DNA of 64,000 nucleotides from Saccharicrinis carchari (GCF_900182605.1 NZ_FXTB01000005.1:124001-188000); one strand, 5' to 3'; shown: positions 53,037-63,259, counted from the first letter of the stretch. The notes: generated by a model not told the origin, from the letters alone. Numbers and translations: made by a program.

Positions 53037-55505
53037 TTGAGTTTTGATGCGAATAAAACCGGTTTGCCAATTGTTGAAATAATAGACCAAGTAAAATCAA
53101 CTCTTCGGCAAGAAAACACGTTGATTGTGCACGCACCCGCGGGGGCAGGAAAAAGTACCTTGCTACCATTGGTATTAAAGGATGAGCCGTGGCTCGAAGG
53201 CAAAAAAATAATTATGCTCGAGCCGAGGCGTCTGGCTACCAAAACCATCGCCCTGCGCATGGCCGATTTGTTAAACGAAGAAGTGGGGCAGTCGGTAGGA
53301 TACCGCATCCGATTTGAAAATAGGATAAGCGACAAAACAAGAGTGGAGGTTGTAACCGAGGGCATACTCACCCGCATGCTACAGAGCGATAATGCACTGG
53401 AAGATGTGGGTATGGTAATATTTGACGAGTTTCATGAGCGCAGCCTCTTTGCCGATGTGGCACTGGCGCTGGCACGCGAATCGCAGCAAGTGCTCCGTCC
53501 CGACCTGCGCATAATGATTATGTCGGCCACTCTGGACTTACCCAAACTGTCGGGACTGCTGCAGTGCAAAATCATCGAAAGTCTCGGCCGTCAGTATCCC
53601 GTTGAAATTAAATACGAAGGACAAGGCGATAGGATGCTGCTGCCGGAGCTTACAGCGCGTTTGGTAAAAAAAGCAGCTGCGGAACAGAAAGGCGATATAC
53701 TGGTGTTTTTACCGGGCGAAGGCGAGATCAGAAAGACAGAAGCCATATTAAAAAAGAGTCTGCCGCAAATGGCCATTCACCCGCTTTACGGACAGCTGCC
53801 TCCCAACAAGCAGTTTGCGGCCATCATACCCAATAAAAAAGGAAAACGAAAAGTTGTACTGGCCACTTCGATAGCCGAGACCAGCCTTACCATCCAGGGA
53901 ATAAAGGTAGTTGTGGATAGTGGCTTTGGCCGTACCATGCAGTTCGACCCTTCCACCGGCCTCTCCAAACTGGTTACCGTGGAGATAACCAAAGATGCCG
54001 CCGACCAGCGTGCCGGACGTGCCGGACGACTGGAGGCGGGGGTGTGCTATCGCATGTGGACCCAGGCTACCCAATTGCGATTGCGCGACCATCGGACGCC
54101 GGAAATACAGGAGGCCGACCTGGCTTCGTTAGTACTTGATTTGGCTGTTTGGGGAATATCCAATCCTAAGGATCTTGTTTGGCTCACGCCACCTCCACAA
54201 GCGTCGCTGGATCAGGCTATTGAGCTTCTGCATCAGTTAGCGGCCTTGGAAGACGGAAAGATAAGCGAGCACGGTAAACGCGTGAGCCAACTCCCTTGCC
54301 ATCCCCGCATCGCACATATGCTTTTAATGGCGCAGGAAGAAGGCTTAAGTGCACTGGCTACTGATGTGGCTGCGGTTTTGGAGGAGCGCGACCCTTTGGA
54401 CAAAGAGGCCGGTATCGATATTAACCTGCGTATTGAGATGCTTCGGAAAAGTAGAAGAGGCATCGTCAGCAATAAAATATTAAACCGGATTGAGAAGATA
54501 GCCGCCCAATATCGAAAACTACTCCATATTAGTGTTGAAAACGATGCGCAGGATCCTTTTGAAACCGGCCTGCTGTTGGTGTATGCTTATCCTGAGCGCA
54601 TTGCTTATGCCCGGCCCGGCAATAATGCGCAGTTTAAATTGGCCAATGGCGCTATTGCGGCAGCGGGGCATAAAGACGATTTAGCCCATGAAGCCTGGCT
54701 GGCTATTGCACACATGAATATGCGCGATACGGTGGGTAAAATATTTTTGGCCTCTCCGCTTAATCCAAGAGATCTGGCACCCATGGTAAAAGAAAGAGAA
54801 GTGGTGGAGTGGGATACCAAAAGAGGTGGGTTTTCGGCGCTTAAAAACCTGTGTGTGGGGCATATCATATTACAATCACAGCCGCTCGATAATTATGACC
54901 CCCAACTAAAAACCCAAGCTATCTCAAAAGCTATTGAGAAAGAAGGCCATCATCTGCTCAACTGGAACAAGAGCGTAACGCAATGGCAAAACAGGGTGCT
55001 GAGCTTGAGGGCATGGAACAAAGACCTGACATGGCCCGACGTGAGTACAGAAACACTGTTGCAAACCAACCAGGAGTGGCTGACACCTTATTTATCAACT
55101 ATTAAAAAACCGGAAGATTTAAAGAAGATTGATTTAAAACTGGTACTACAACATCATCTTGATTTTGAAAAGCAAAAGCAGCTCGATGAGTTGGCGCCCG
55201 AAAAAATTAAAGTACCCACCGGATCATATATTGGCATTATTTATAATCCCAAGGGAGATTCTCCGGTGCTGGCCGTGCGCTTGCAAGAGGTTTTTGGGTT
55301 GCAGCACACACCCACCGTAAACAAAGGAAGTATAAACCTATTAATGCACTTATTGTCGCCCGGCTATAAGCCTGTACAAATAACCTCCGACCTGAACAGC
55401 TTTTGGAGCAATACCTATTTCGAGGTGAAAAAGGAACTCAAAGCCCGACACCCCAAACATAAATGGCCGGACGATCCGCTGAGGGCAAAGCCAATCAGGA
55501 AATAG
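53037..55505 (+). CDS. hrpB: ATP-dependent RNA helicase HrpB
   Basis: DEAH-box helicase of the HrpB group. From the TTG at 53037 it is 822 residues, the family length. Motifs: I APAGAGKST, Ia EPRRLATK, II DEFHER, III SAT, V TSIAETSLTI and VI QRAGRAGR, followed by the helicase-associated domain and the HrpB C-terminal domain (YDPQLK ... NPKGDSPVLAVRLQEVFGL). The frame is open back to an ATG at 52902, but those 45 extra residues are hydrophobic, unlike HrpB N-termini, and lie before a good -7 box. The start is therefore placed at TTG, where LPIVEIIDQVKSTLRQ follows the family pattern. Its cellular role is not established. Confidence 0.9.
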   Translation: MSFDANKTGLPIVEIIDQVKSTLRQENTLIVHAPAGAGKSTLLPLVLKDEPWLEGKKIIMLEPRRLATKTIALRMADLLNEEVGQSVGYRIRFENRISDKTRVEVVTEGILTRMLQSDNALEDVGMVIFDEFHERSLFADVALALARESQQVLRPDLRIMIMSATLDLPKLSGLLQCKIIESLGRQYPVEIKYEGQGDRMLLPELTARLVKKAAAEQKGDILVFLPGEGEIRKTEAILKKSLPQMAIHPLYGQLPPNKQFAAIIPNKKGKRKVVLATSIAETSLTIQGIKVVVDSGFGRTMQFDPSTGLSKLVTVEITKDAADQRAGRAGRLEAGVCYRMWTQATQLRLRDHRTPEIQEADLASLVLDLAVWGISNPKDLVWLTPPPQASLDQAIELLHQLAALEDGKISEHGKRVSQLPCHPRIAHMLLMAQEEGLSALATDVAAVLEERDPLDKEAGIDINLRIEMLRKSRRGIVSNKILNRIEKIAAQYRKLLHISVENDAQDPFETGLLLVYAYPERIAYARPGNNAQFKLANGAIAAAGHKDDLAHEAWLAIAHMNMRDTVGKIFLASPLNPRDLAPMVKEREVVEWDTKRGGFSALKNLCVGHIILQSQPLDNYDPQLKTQAISKAIEKEGHHLLNWNKSVTQWQNRVLSLRAWNKDLTWPDVSTETLLQTNQEWLTPYLSTIKKPEDLKKIDLKLVLQHHLDFEKQKQLDELAPEKIKVPTGSYIGIIYNPKGDSPVLAVRLQEVFGLQHTPTVNKGSINLLMHLLSPGYKPVQITSDLNSFWSNTYFEVKKELKARHPKHKWPDDPLRAKPIRK

Positions 55506-55945
55506 GAGGGGCTGTGTTCTGTAATCGCTTTGTTGTGTTATTGCCGCATCTACGGCTCACCCGATGCGATCGCACACGCCAAGGGAAGCGGAACGGGGGA
55601 CTGTTATATGGCATAGCACTTATGGCACCCCGCCGATACCCGTATTGGTAAATTCCAGAATTTTTTGAAAAAAATATTTACACGTAAGGTGATAACAAAC
55701 CCCTTACCGTAAAATGAACTTTGTTGCGTATTTTGCAAAGGCTGAAGGCTCCAAACAAATACGGGTTACAAACAGTTGAAAACCTAAAAGCAACATAGTA
55801 AAAACAATATCTGCACTTTGTTGTTAGGTTTATTGAAAAAATAAACATACTTTACTGTCTTTAAACATTATTTAAATAATTTAGGGCGTGTTTAGGCCAA
55901 TCCAACTTTTAGTGCGATTTTTATGTCATCCTTAAATACTATAAC
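55506..55945. other. Intergenic region before the cytochrome oxidase operon
   Basis: No gene is supported in 440 bases. GTAAGG and CCTTAC around 55686-55709 can pair over a twelve-base loop. A TAGGTTTA element near 55826 resembles a -7 box but lacks a spaced -33. The oxidase promoter is presumably in the right half. Confidence 0.4.
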
Positions 55946-56704
55946 ATGAAACAGTTGATTTGTATGAGCGTATTGTTTTTTACCGTTATGGCAGCACAGG
56001 CGGAAGAAACCAATACAATCGGTATCGACGAACATTTAGACGAATATATACCTGCAGATATAGAGGTGGTAAATGTGCAGGGCGATACCGTGCTTTTTAG
56101 TTCTATCGTTAAAGAAATGCCCACCGTTTTAAATTTCGTTTATTATCGTTGTCCCGGTATATGTACGCCTTTAATGGATGCCATTACCGAGGTGGTTAAT
56201 ATGTCGGATATGGAACTGGGCAGAGATTACCAGGTAGTTACTGTTAGTTTCGACTATAGCGAAACATATGATTTGGCGTTAAAAAAACGCAACAACTATT
56301 CCTTACTTGTAGAAAAAGAAGGCTTTGAAGACGGCTGGCTATTCTTTACGGGCGATAGCGCCAATATTGCCAAGCTTACTAAAGCTACCGGCTTTTCGTA
56401 CAAACGTACGGGTAATGATTTTATCCATACGGCAGGCCTGATACTATTAAGTCCCGAGGGTAAAATAACACGCTACCTTAACGGCACCTATTTTTTGCCG
56501 TTTGAACTTAAGCTGGCCGTAATTGAGTCCTCGAAAGGTATACCCGGCCCCACGGTAAACCGTATTTTGCAATACTGCTATAGTTACGATCCCGTGGGCC
56601 AATCCTATGTGCTCAACATCACCAAAATAGTAGGCATTCTTATATTGATAATAGCAGGCTTAGTACTCCTTGTACTTACGCTTAAACCCAAACGAACCAA
56701 TTAA
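55946..56704 (+). CDS. SCO1/SenC cytochrome oxidase assembly protein
   Basis: Inserts or reduces copper for the CuA centre of the oxidase encoded downstream. The 252-residue protein has an N-terminal signal peptide (AAQAEE), a thioredoxin-like domain with copper motif RCPGIC and distal His in DFIHTAG, and an unusual C-terminal membrane helix (about 228-248, IVGILILIIAGLVLLVLTL) that anchors it with the Cu domain outside. It starts the operon; ctaD follows after 12 bases. Confidence 0.9.
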   Translation: MKQLICMSVLFFTVMAAQAEETNTIGIDEHLDEYIPADIEVVNVQGDTVLFSSIVKEMPTVLNFVYYRCPGICTPLMDAITEVVNMSDMELGRDYQVVTVSFDYSETYDLALKKRNNYSLLVEKEGFEDGWLFFTGDSANIAKLTKATGFSYKRTGNDFIHTAGLILLSPEGKITRYLNGTYFLPFELKLAVIESSKGIPGPTVNRILQYCYSYDPVGQSYVLNITKIVGILILIIAGLVLLVLTLKPKRTN

Positions 56705-56716
56705 TTAAAACCATAT

Positions 56717-58327
56717 ATGGAAAATAAGGAAACAACCCGGGAGCACGTCAGCTTCAGGGAGCATAAAGGCAGGTATAAAGGTATATTAGGCTGGATTTTT
56801 TCTACCGACCACAAGCGCATCGGATTACTTTATTTTTATACGATAATAGGTTTTTTTATTACCGGATTATTCCTGGGGTTGGCCATGAAATTAGAATTAT
56901 TGGCACCCGGAAAAACGGTAATGGATCCGGCCACTTACAATGCCATATTTACCCTGCACGGTGTTATTATGATTTTTTTAGTGGTGATACCCGGCCTGCC
57001 GGCAGTATTCGGTAATTTTATGCTGCCCATAATGATAGGAGCTAAAGATGTGGCTTTTCCACGGCTCAATCTTTTATCGTGGTGGGTATATGTTTTTGGT
57101 GCGCTGGTTGCCCTATCTTCCCTGTTTATGGCAGGTGGACCACCGGATACCGGCTGGACTTTTTATGCACCATACAGTTTTAAAACCGGCACCAATATGC
57201 TTCCGGCGGTGCTCGGTGCCTTTATTTTAGGTTTTTCTTCAATCCTTACCGGCATTAACTTTATTGTTACCATACACAGGATGCGGGCACCGGGCATGAC
57301 CTGGTTCAAGATGCCTCTGTTCCCCTGGACGCTCTATGGCACCTCCTGGATACAAATATTGGCTACGCCTATTTTGGCTGTCACCCTGATGTTAATTGCA
57401 GGTGAACGACTGTTTAATATTGGCTTTTTCGACCCGGCGCTTGGAGGTGACCCCATTCTTTATCAACACTTGTTTTGGATTTATTCGCATCCGGCAGTTT
57501 ATATTATGATTTTGCCAGCCATGGGTGCTATCTCAGAAATCATACCCACCTTTGCCAACAAGTCTATCTTTGGATATAAAGTTATTGTGCTGTCTACCCT
57601 GGCTATAGCATTTGTAGGTTATTTTGTTTGGGGACACCACATGTTTACTTCGGGCATGAGCGGTACGGCACTTTATACATTTTCGATACTCACCTTTTTA
57701 GTGGCTATTCCCAGTGCCATAAAGGTTTTTAATTGGGTAAGCACCATGCACAAGGCATCCATACAATTGGAGCCTCCGTTTTTTTGGGCAGCTTCCTTTT
57801 TATTCGTTTTTATGATTGGAGGATTGTCGGGATTGGCCTTGGGGGCGCTCTCTGTTAATGTTCATTTGCACGATACGGCCTTTGTGGTGGCTCACTTCCA
57901 TTACATTGTTTTTGGTGGTACCGGTTTTGCTTTTATAGGTGCCATCCATTATTGGTTCCCAAAAATGTGGGGAAGGATGTATAATGCCCGTATGGCTACC
58001 ACCGGGTGGATATTTTTCTTTATCGGTTTTAACGCTCTTTATTTGCCTATGTTCTTTTTAGGTGTAGCGGGTATGCCCCGACGCTATTACGATTATGTTG
58101 ATCGCTTTCACGGGCCTAACATTATTTCTACTATAGGTTCATGGGTATTGTTTACCGGCTTAGCTATCATTATATTTAATCTGATACACGCGGCAAAAAA
58201 CGGACCGCGTGCCAGCAAGGATCCCTGGGGAGGTAAAACCCTGGAGTGGACCGTTGATTCGCCCCCTACCGTAGAAAACTACGAAGAGATTCCTCTTGTT
58301 GAAAAAGGACCTTATGATTACCGATAA
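56717..58327 (+). CDS. ctaD: Cytochrome c oxidase subunit I (A2-type)
   Basis: Catalytic subunit, 536 residues, about twelve helices. Haem and copper ligands are in place: low-spin haem His in FTLHGVIM, CuB His-Tyr in YSHPAVYIMILP, CuB His pair WGHHMFTSGM, and haem His ligands in HDTAFVVAHFHYIVFG. The helix-VI motif is YSHPAVY, not GHPEVY: the D-channel Glu is absent and the Tyr-Ser pair marks the A2 subfamily known from Rhodothermus caa3 oxidase. It reduces oxygen to water and pumps protons. Confidence 0.95.
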   Translation: MENKETTREHVSFREHKGRYKGILGWIFSTDHKRIGLLYFYTIIGFFITGLFLGLAMKLELLAPGKTVMDPATYNAIFTLHGVIMIFLVVIPGLPAVFGNFMLPIMIGAKDVAFPRLNLLSWWVYVFGALVALSSLFMAGGPPDTGWTFYAPYSFKTGTNMLPAVLGAFILGFSSILTGINFIVTIHRMRAPGMTWFKMPLFPWTLYGTSWIQILATPILAVTLMLIAGERLFNIGFFDPALGGDPILYQHLFWIYSHPAVYIMILPAMGAISEIIPTFANKSIFGYKVIVLSTLAIAFVGYFVWGHHMFTSGMSGTALYTFSILTFLVAIPSAIKVFNWVSTMHKASIQLEPPFFWAASFLFVFMIGGLSGLALGALSVNVHLHDTAFVVAHFHYIVFGGTGFAFIGAIHYWFPKMWGRMYNARMATTGWIFFFIGFNALYLPMFFLGVAGMPRRYYDYVDRFHGPNIISTIGSWVLFTGLAIIIFNLIHAAKNGPRASKDPWGGKTLEWTVDSPPTVENYEEIPLVEKGPYDYR

Positions 58328-58337
58328 ATATTAAATT

Positions 58338-58955
58338 ATGGATACAAGTGCAACAATACAACACAGCCATCGCGACGACGAGGCCTCAAAGCTTGGCATG
58401 TGGCTATTTATTTTTACCGAATTACTTTTGTTTGCAGGTCTGTTTATTGTTTACGGTGTATATAGATATCTGAACCCAACGGCATTTAGCCTTGCTGCCG
58501 AACAACTAAGTGTAACTGTTGGCACCATAAACACCATTGCGCTGCTTATAAGCAGTGCCACCATAGCCATGGCGAGTACGGCCATACGTCTTAAAAACAA
58601 AAAGCTAACGCTATTTTTATTGTTCGTTACGCTTTTTATGGCCGTATTATTTATGGTAAACAAATATTTTGAATGGGCAGGAAAAATTGAACACGGACTT
58701 TTCCCCAGTAGTGCAAGCCTCCATAGTTTAGGTAATGGCGACACCCTGTTTTTTGGTTTGTATTTTTTTATGACCGGGATACATGCCTTGCACATTTTAA
58801 TTGGTATTGTTTTAATTGCCGTTGTTTTTATCAGGGTAAAAAACAGTAGCATCACCGATAATAATCCGGTACTGCTAGATAATTCGGGCTTGTACTGGCA
58901 CCTTGTGGATGTAATATGGATATTTCTTTTCCCCTTATTTTACCTTATCACCTAA
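58338..58955 (+). CDS. ctaE: Cytochrome c oxidase subunit III
   Basis: A 205-residue membrane subunit with five predicted helices: KLGMWLFIFTELLLFAGLF at the start, and GLYFFMTGIHALHILIGIVL and YWHLVDVIWIFLFPLFY near the end, all family blocks. It starts ten bases after ctaD. It supports proton uptake and stability of subunit I (family knowledge). Confidence 0.93.
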   Translation: MDTSATIQHSHRDDEASKLGMWLFIFTELLLFAGLFIVYGVYRYLNPTAFSLAAEQLSVTVGTINTIALLISSATIAMASTAIRLKNKKLTLFLLFVTLFMAVLFMVNKYFEWAGKIEHGLFPSSASLHSLGNGDTLFFGLYFFMTGIHALHILIGIVLIAVVFIRVKNSSITDNNPVLLDNSGLYWHLVDVIWIFLFPLFYLIT

Positions 58956-58967
58956 AAATTATAAGTA

Positions 58968-59255
58968 ATGAAAAATCATAACAACACCCATATCATACCT
59001 TACAAAACCTACCTTTATATTTTGGCTGCGCTCATTGTACTTACACTGGTATCGGTGGGTGTAACTTATATAGAGTTTGGTGAGTTGAGTATATTTACAG
59101 CATTGCTACTGGCTTCTGTTAAATCGATATTAGTGCTTGTATATTTTATGCACCTCAAGTTTGACAACAGAATACTACAAATACTTGTACCGGGCATTTT
59201 TATATTGGTTGGTGTGGTTATTTTTATTACTTTCTTAGACTATAATTTTCGCTAG
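58968..59255 (+). CDS. Cytochrome c oxidase subunit IV (CtaF/CyoD-like)
   Basis: A 95-residue protein with three predicted membrane helices (YLYILAALIVLTLVSVGVTY, SIFTALLLASVKSILVLVYF, QILVPGIFILVGVVIFITF). The MHLKF pattern after the second is typical of prokaryotic subunit IV. It lies between subunits III and II, with twelve bases before and two after. Confidence 0.88.
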   Translation: MKNHNNTHIIPYKTYLYILAALIVLTLVSVGVTYIEFGELSIFTALLLASVKSILVLVYFMHLKFDNRILQILVPGIFILVGVVIFITFLDYNFR

Positions 59256-59257
59256 CT

Positions 59258-60214
59258 ATGATTGAAGGAACAATGAATAACGCTTCCAATTTTGTTGAAA
59301 CGGTAGATGCTGCCTTTATTTTTATTTTTGGCATCTCGCTCTTTTTTCTTTTCGGTATTACCATTGTTATGGTGTACTTTGTTATACGGTATCGAAAAAG
59401 CAAAAACCCCACAGCCACCCATATCGAAGGTAACAATACCCTGGAAATTATATGGACGGTGATACCAACCATACTGGTGGTATTTATGTTTTATTATGGT
59501 TGGTCGGGATGGAGATTTCAGAGAGATGCTCCAGATGACGCCATGAACATTAAAACTATTGCACGTATGTGGAGTTTTTCGTTTCAGTACGATAACGGTC
59601 GCATCACCGATACCCTCTACGTGCCCGTAAATAAGGCAGTAAGTTTGGATTTGATAGCCCAGGATGTGTTGCACAGTTTGTACATACCTGCCTTTAGGTT
59701 AAAGATGGATATGGTGCCCGGTAAAAAGGATATTGTTTGGTTTGAATCAGGTAAAATAGGCGAGTACGAAATGTTTTGTGCAGAATATTGTGGTCTCCGG
59801 CACTCCTATATGAAATCGGTAGTTAAAGTGATGTCACAGGAAGATTTTGATAAGTGGAATACCATTGATACCAGTGCCGTAGCAGCCGGCCCTGATAATA
59901 CAGGCGCTAATATACGCTTAGCGGCAAACAGCATATTGCGTAAGCATGGCTGTGTAGCATGCCACACCTCCGATGGTTCTAAACTGGTGGGGCCTTCGTA
60001 CAAGGGTTTGTACGGACACAAGGTAACCGTAATTAAAGACGGAGAAGAAGTGGAGATATTGGCGGACGAAGATTATATTAGGCGCTCGATTTACGAACCT
60101 AATGTGGAAGTGGTAAAAGGTTACCCCAAAGGAATGATGATATCATATAAAGATCAGGTAACAGAAGATGAGATACTACAGTTGATTGAGTATTTTAAAT
60201 CATTGTCCAATTAG
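59258..60214 (+). CDS. ctaC: Cytochrome c oxidase subunit II with fused cytochrome c (caa3-type)
   Basis: A 318-residue protein with two N-terminal helices, a CuA cupredoxin domain and a C-terminal cytochrome c domain. CuA ligands are in CAEYCGLRHSYM (Cys, Cys, His, Met) with a His in VLHSLYIPAF. The haem motif is CVACH, with the axial Met likely in YPKGMMISY. The fusion makes this a caa3 oxidase, able to take electrons without a free cytochrome c. It is unusual in being the last subunit gene of the operon, and it starts two bases after subunit IV. Confidence 0.94.
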   Translation: MIEGTMNNASNFVETVDAAFIFIFGISLFFLFGITIVMVYFVIRYRKSKNPTATHIEGNNTLEIIWTVIPTILVVFMFYYGWSGWRFQRDAPDDAMNIKTIARMWSFSFQYDNGRITDTLYVPVNKAVSLDLIAQDVLHSLYIPAFRLKMDMVPGKKDIVWFESGKIGEYEMFCAEYCGLRHSYMKSVVKVMSQEDFDKWNTIDTSAVAAGPDNTGANIRLAANSILRKHGCVACHTSDGSKLVGPSYKGLYGHKVTVIKDGEEVEILADEDYIRRSIYEPNVEVVKGYPKGMMISYKDQVTEDEILQLIEYFKSLSN

Positions 60215-60350
60215 TCAGTATTATTAGGTGTAAGACTAAAGAGAATAGACTTATGCAAGCCTTTTTGATCTTTTTAGGTCAGCAAAAATCAAACCGCCTA
60301 ATGTAGGCTTTGCTATTCGTATGATTACAAAAAATGCCTGAATAAATAAC

Positions 60351-61211
60351 ATGCTTACCTTTAAAGATATACGCACATTTGGAAAATTTTCTATATCCAT
60401 TCCCATAGCTTTTACGGCCTATGCAGGCTATGTAATGTTTGATGAGCAGCTATCGTGGGCGGGACTATTGGCTTCGCTGGGTATTTTTTTTATGTCGGCA
60501 GGAGCATCGGCGCTTAACCAATTGCAGGAGATTAGTTTAGATGCTAAAATGCCGCGTACAGTAAATCGTCCACTCCCATCAGGATTAATGAATAAGGGAT
60601 TAGCGGTTTCCATCATCCTGTTTTTTGTAATGGCTGGTTCATTGTGTTTATACCCCTTTGGAGGGTATGCCGTTTTGTGGGGTTGGATTGGACTCTTTTG
60701 GTACAACTTTATATACACCCCCATGAAAACACGAAGTGCATTTTCTGTTTTTCCGGGGGCTGTGGTGGGAGCCATCCCTCCTATAGCAGGCTGGGTGGCA
60801 GCTGGTGGCTCTATCCTGGATGCGCGTATTCACTTTTTGGCTTTCTTCTTTTTTCTGGGTCAGATGCCGCATTTTTGGTTGCTCGTGCTCAAGTACAAAG
60901 ACCAATATAAAAAAGCGGGTTTTCCTGTTATTACAGATGTACTAAATAAAAAACAGGTCATCCGTATCAATCTGGTTTGGTTCCTGGCCACATATATCTC
61001 CGCACTCTTCCTTCCTGTTTTTAATATGCTCGACCATCGGTTTATTATCTGGCCTTTAACAATTTCGTGCATTGCCATGATTGTTTGGACTTTAAAAATT
61101 ACCATGCAAGCCAACAAAGATGGACACTCGACTCACCTACGCAAATTATTTGTATATTTTAATTCCTTTTACCTTTGGGTAATGATTTTAATTTATATGG
61201 ATCAGATATAG
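60351..61211 (+). CDS. ctaB: Protoheme IX farnesyltransferase-like UbiA prenyltransferase
   Basis: Makes haem O, the precursor of haem A, for the oxidase upstream. The 286-residue protein has about eight helices and the prenyl-diphosphate motifs of the family: an N-terminal NQLQEISLDAKMPRTVNRPLPSG with the first Asp-rich site, YTPMKTRSAFSVFPGAVVGAIPP and a later LKYKDQYKKAG. It follows subunit II after 136 bases without an evident terminator. No ctaA is nearby. Confidence 0.9.
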   Translation: MLTFKDIRTFGKFSISIPIAFTAYAGYVMFDEQLSWAGLLASLGIFFMSAGASALNQLQEISLDAKMPRTVNRPLPSGLMNKGLAVSIILFFVMAGSLCLYPFGGYAVLWGWIGLFWYNFIYTPMKTRSAFSVFPGAVVGAIPPIAGWVAAGGSILDARIHFLAFFFFLGQMPHFWLLVLKYKDQYKKAGFPVITDVLNKKQVIRINLVWFLATYISALFLPVFNMLDHRFIIWPLTISCIAMIVWTLKITMQANKDGHSTHLRKLFVYFNSFYLWVMILIYMDQI

Positions 61212-61249
61212 AGTAGAAAGATAAAACGAACCCAAATGTAACCGAATAA

Positions 61250-63259
61250 TTACTTCATTAATTTGCCAAATAATTTACGGATTTTTGAACTTTTATTTTT
61301 ATCCAATACAGAAGAATCAGGTTGGATGATAGGTATAGTTATTTTTACAAGCACACCACTTTTTTGAGTCGAATTTGAATGTAAATCCAAAATAGAGAGG
61401 GCGCATTGTTTTTTGGTCATTCTTTCAATCATCTGAAGCCTTTCGTTTGTAATACGAATGGCCATAGACTCGTGTTTTACTCCACCTTTTTTTAACATTT
61501 TCGCATCGGACAAACCTATGCCATTGTCCTCAATTTCTATCACTAAGGTATTATTATCCTGCAAAAACCGTACTTCTATCAAGCCATTTTTCTCCACAGA
61601 TTTAAGTCCATGCTCCACCGCGTTTTCAACAAAAGGCTGGGTAATCATGGGGGGGATCAGGGTACTTGTTTCGCTAATGCTTTTATCGAAAGTAATATTA
61701 TAAGTAAAAGGTTGTACAAATCGAAGTTGCTGCAGCTTCAAATAATAATTGAGCATGTTTTTTTCTTCCTCAAGCGAAACGTATTCTTTTTCGGAGCTAC
61801 GCAGAACCTGACGCATAAGACGGGCAAAATGCGACAAAAACTTGGATGAGTTTTCCATGTCGTTTTCAAGTATGTATACCTGAATGGCGCTTAGGGCATT
61901 GAATATGAAGTGTGGGTTCATTTGCGAACGTAACAAGCGCTGCTGCATTAAAATGCTTTTGTAACCAGCATTTAGTTTTATCTGACGATATATTAAAACG
62001 CTTCCGGCAATTAGTGCCAAAACAAAAAATACAAAATATAAAATAGCCCTTTTTTGCTGTAATATTAATTTTTTCTGCAGGCCTGTTTCGATGTTAAGCT
62101 GCTGTATCCTGGCTTTGGATTTATCGGCTTCGTGTTTGGCTCTTACCACTGTGATATGGCGTAAGCTGGCTTCGTTAAAAATACTGTCTTTGTAGGTTTG
62201 TGCAACCTTTAAGTGGCCGATGGCGCTTTGTAGCTGATTGGTTTTTTCGTAACATCTTGCCAATAACCTAGAACAGGCTTCGATTTGGTACTTAGAGCCT
62301 ATTTCTACGGCAATATTCAATCCTTCCTTAAGGTGCTCTATGGCTCTTGCGTAGTCGTACACCTGCAAGTATGTTTCCCCTAACATTGAATAACTTACCG
62401 ATACATTTATTTTATCCCGTGTTTTTTCGTTCAGCACCAATGCTTGCTTTAAATATTTGAGCGCCTTACTGAAGTCGTTTTTAAGTCGATAAGTATCCCC
62501 AATACTGTTATAGCAAATGGCATAACCTACTTCCGAGTTTATTTGCTTATTGTATTCGAGCGATTGGTAAAAGTACACTAATGCGGAGTCTAGCTGGCCG
62601 GTAAATTTTAAGGCTTCCCCTATATTATTGGTGTTTATGGCAAGCCCTAAAATATTATTTTGTTGCACAGCAATGTCAAACGACTTTTTAAAGTATTCGA
62701 TAGAGGCATGGTATCGTTTAAGCCCCAGGTAAACATTGCCAATTCCATTCAAGGCTACGCTTAGCTGGAAGGTGTCATTTACCTGTTCTGCAAGTTCCAT
62801 CGCTTCCATGTGCATTTGCATGGCTTGGCTATTTTCATCTACCCTGCGATAAATAACTGCTGCCATATTGATGTAATTGGACAAAAGTGCTGTGTCTCCA
62901 ATTTTTTTGGCCAGCTCAAGCGCTTGGTTGGCATATTTTATGGCTTCGCCGTACTCCGACCTGTTTCGGTACCTTTTGCTTGCCATGGTAAATATTTCGG
63001 CCAATGACTTATTAAAACCATTTTTTTGGGCGAGCTCTTCTGCTTCCAATAAAAACTGATCAAAAGCCATGGCCGTATTCGTATTGTCATCGTAGTAAAT
63101 TTTTGACCGATTAATCAGGTTGGCCACCACCACAGAATCAGTTTCGCGTATGGAAAGCGGAACGTCGGCCTGCAGCTGCCCTTCTTGAATTGCACCCTCG
63201 TTTAAAGTGCAAGCACCAAAAATTGTCAATGAAATAAAAATGTATATATATTTGTTCAC
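61250..63259 (-). CDS. TPR sensor histidine kinase (LytS/YehU type, lipoprotein)
   Basis: A 669-residue sensor. It has a lipoprotein-like signal (LTIFGACT, Cys near 17), about seven tetratricopeptide repeats (residues 70-370), a coiled coil and one membrane helix (about 405-425, AILYFVFFVLALIAGSVLIY). The His_kinase domain follows, with the phospho-His in MNPHFIFNALSAIQ, and then an ATPase domain with FVENAVEHGLK and DNGIGL. No response regulator gene is in the window. Bacteroidota use such kinases with LytTR regulators (family knowledge). Confidence 0.88.
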   Translation of the reverse strand: MNKYIYIFISLTIFGACTLNEGAIQEGQLQADVPLSIRETDSVVVANLINRSKIYYDDNTNTAMAFDQFLLEAEELAQKNGFNKSLAEIFTMASKRYRNRSEYGEAIKYANQALELAKKIGDTALLSNYINMAAVIYRRVDENSQAMQMHMEAMELAEQVNDTFQLSVALNGIGNVYLGLKRYHASIEYFKKSFDIAVQQNNILGLAINTNNIGEALKFTGQLDSALVYFYQSLEYNKQINSEVGYAICYNSIGDTYRLKNDFSKALKYLKQALVLNEKTRDKINVSVSYSMLGETYLQVYDYARAIEHLKEGLNIAVEIGSKYQIEACSRLLARCYEKTNQLQSAIGHLKVAQTYKDSIFNEASLRHITVVRAKHEADKSKARIQQLNIETGLQKKLILQQKRAILYFVFFVLALIAGSVLIYRQIKLNAGYKSILMQQRLLRSQMNPHFIFNALSAIQVYILENDMENSSKFLSHFARLMRQVLRSSEKEYVSLEEEKNMLNYYLKLQQLRFVQPFTYNITFDKSISETSTLIPPMITQPFVENAVEHGLKSVEKNGLIEVRFLQDNNTLVIEIEDNGIGLSDAKMLKKGGVKHESMAIRITNERLQMIERMTKKQCALSILDLHSNSTQKSGVLVKITIPIIQPDSSVLDKNKSSKIRKLFGKLMK

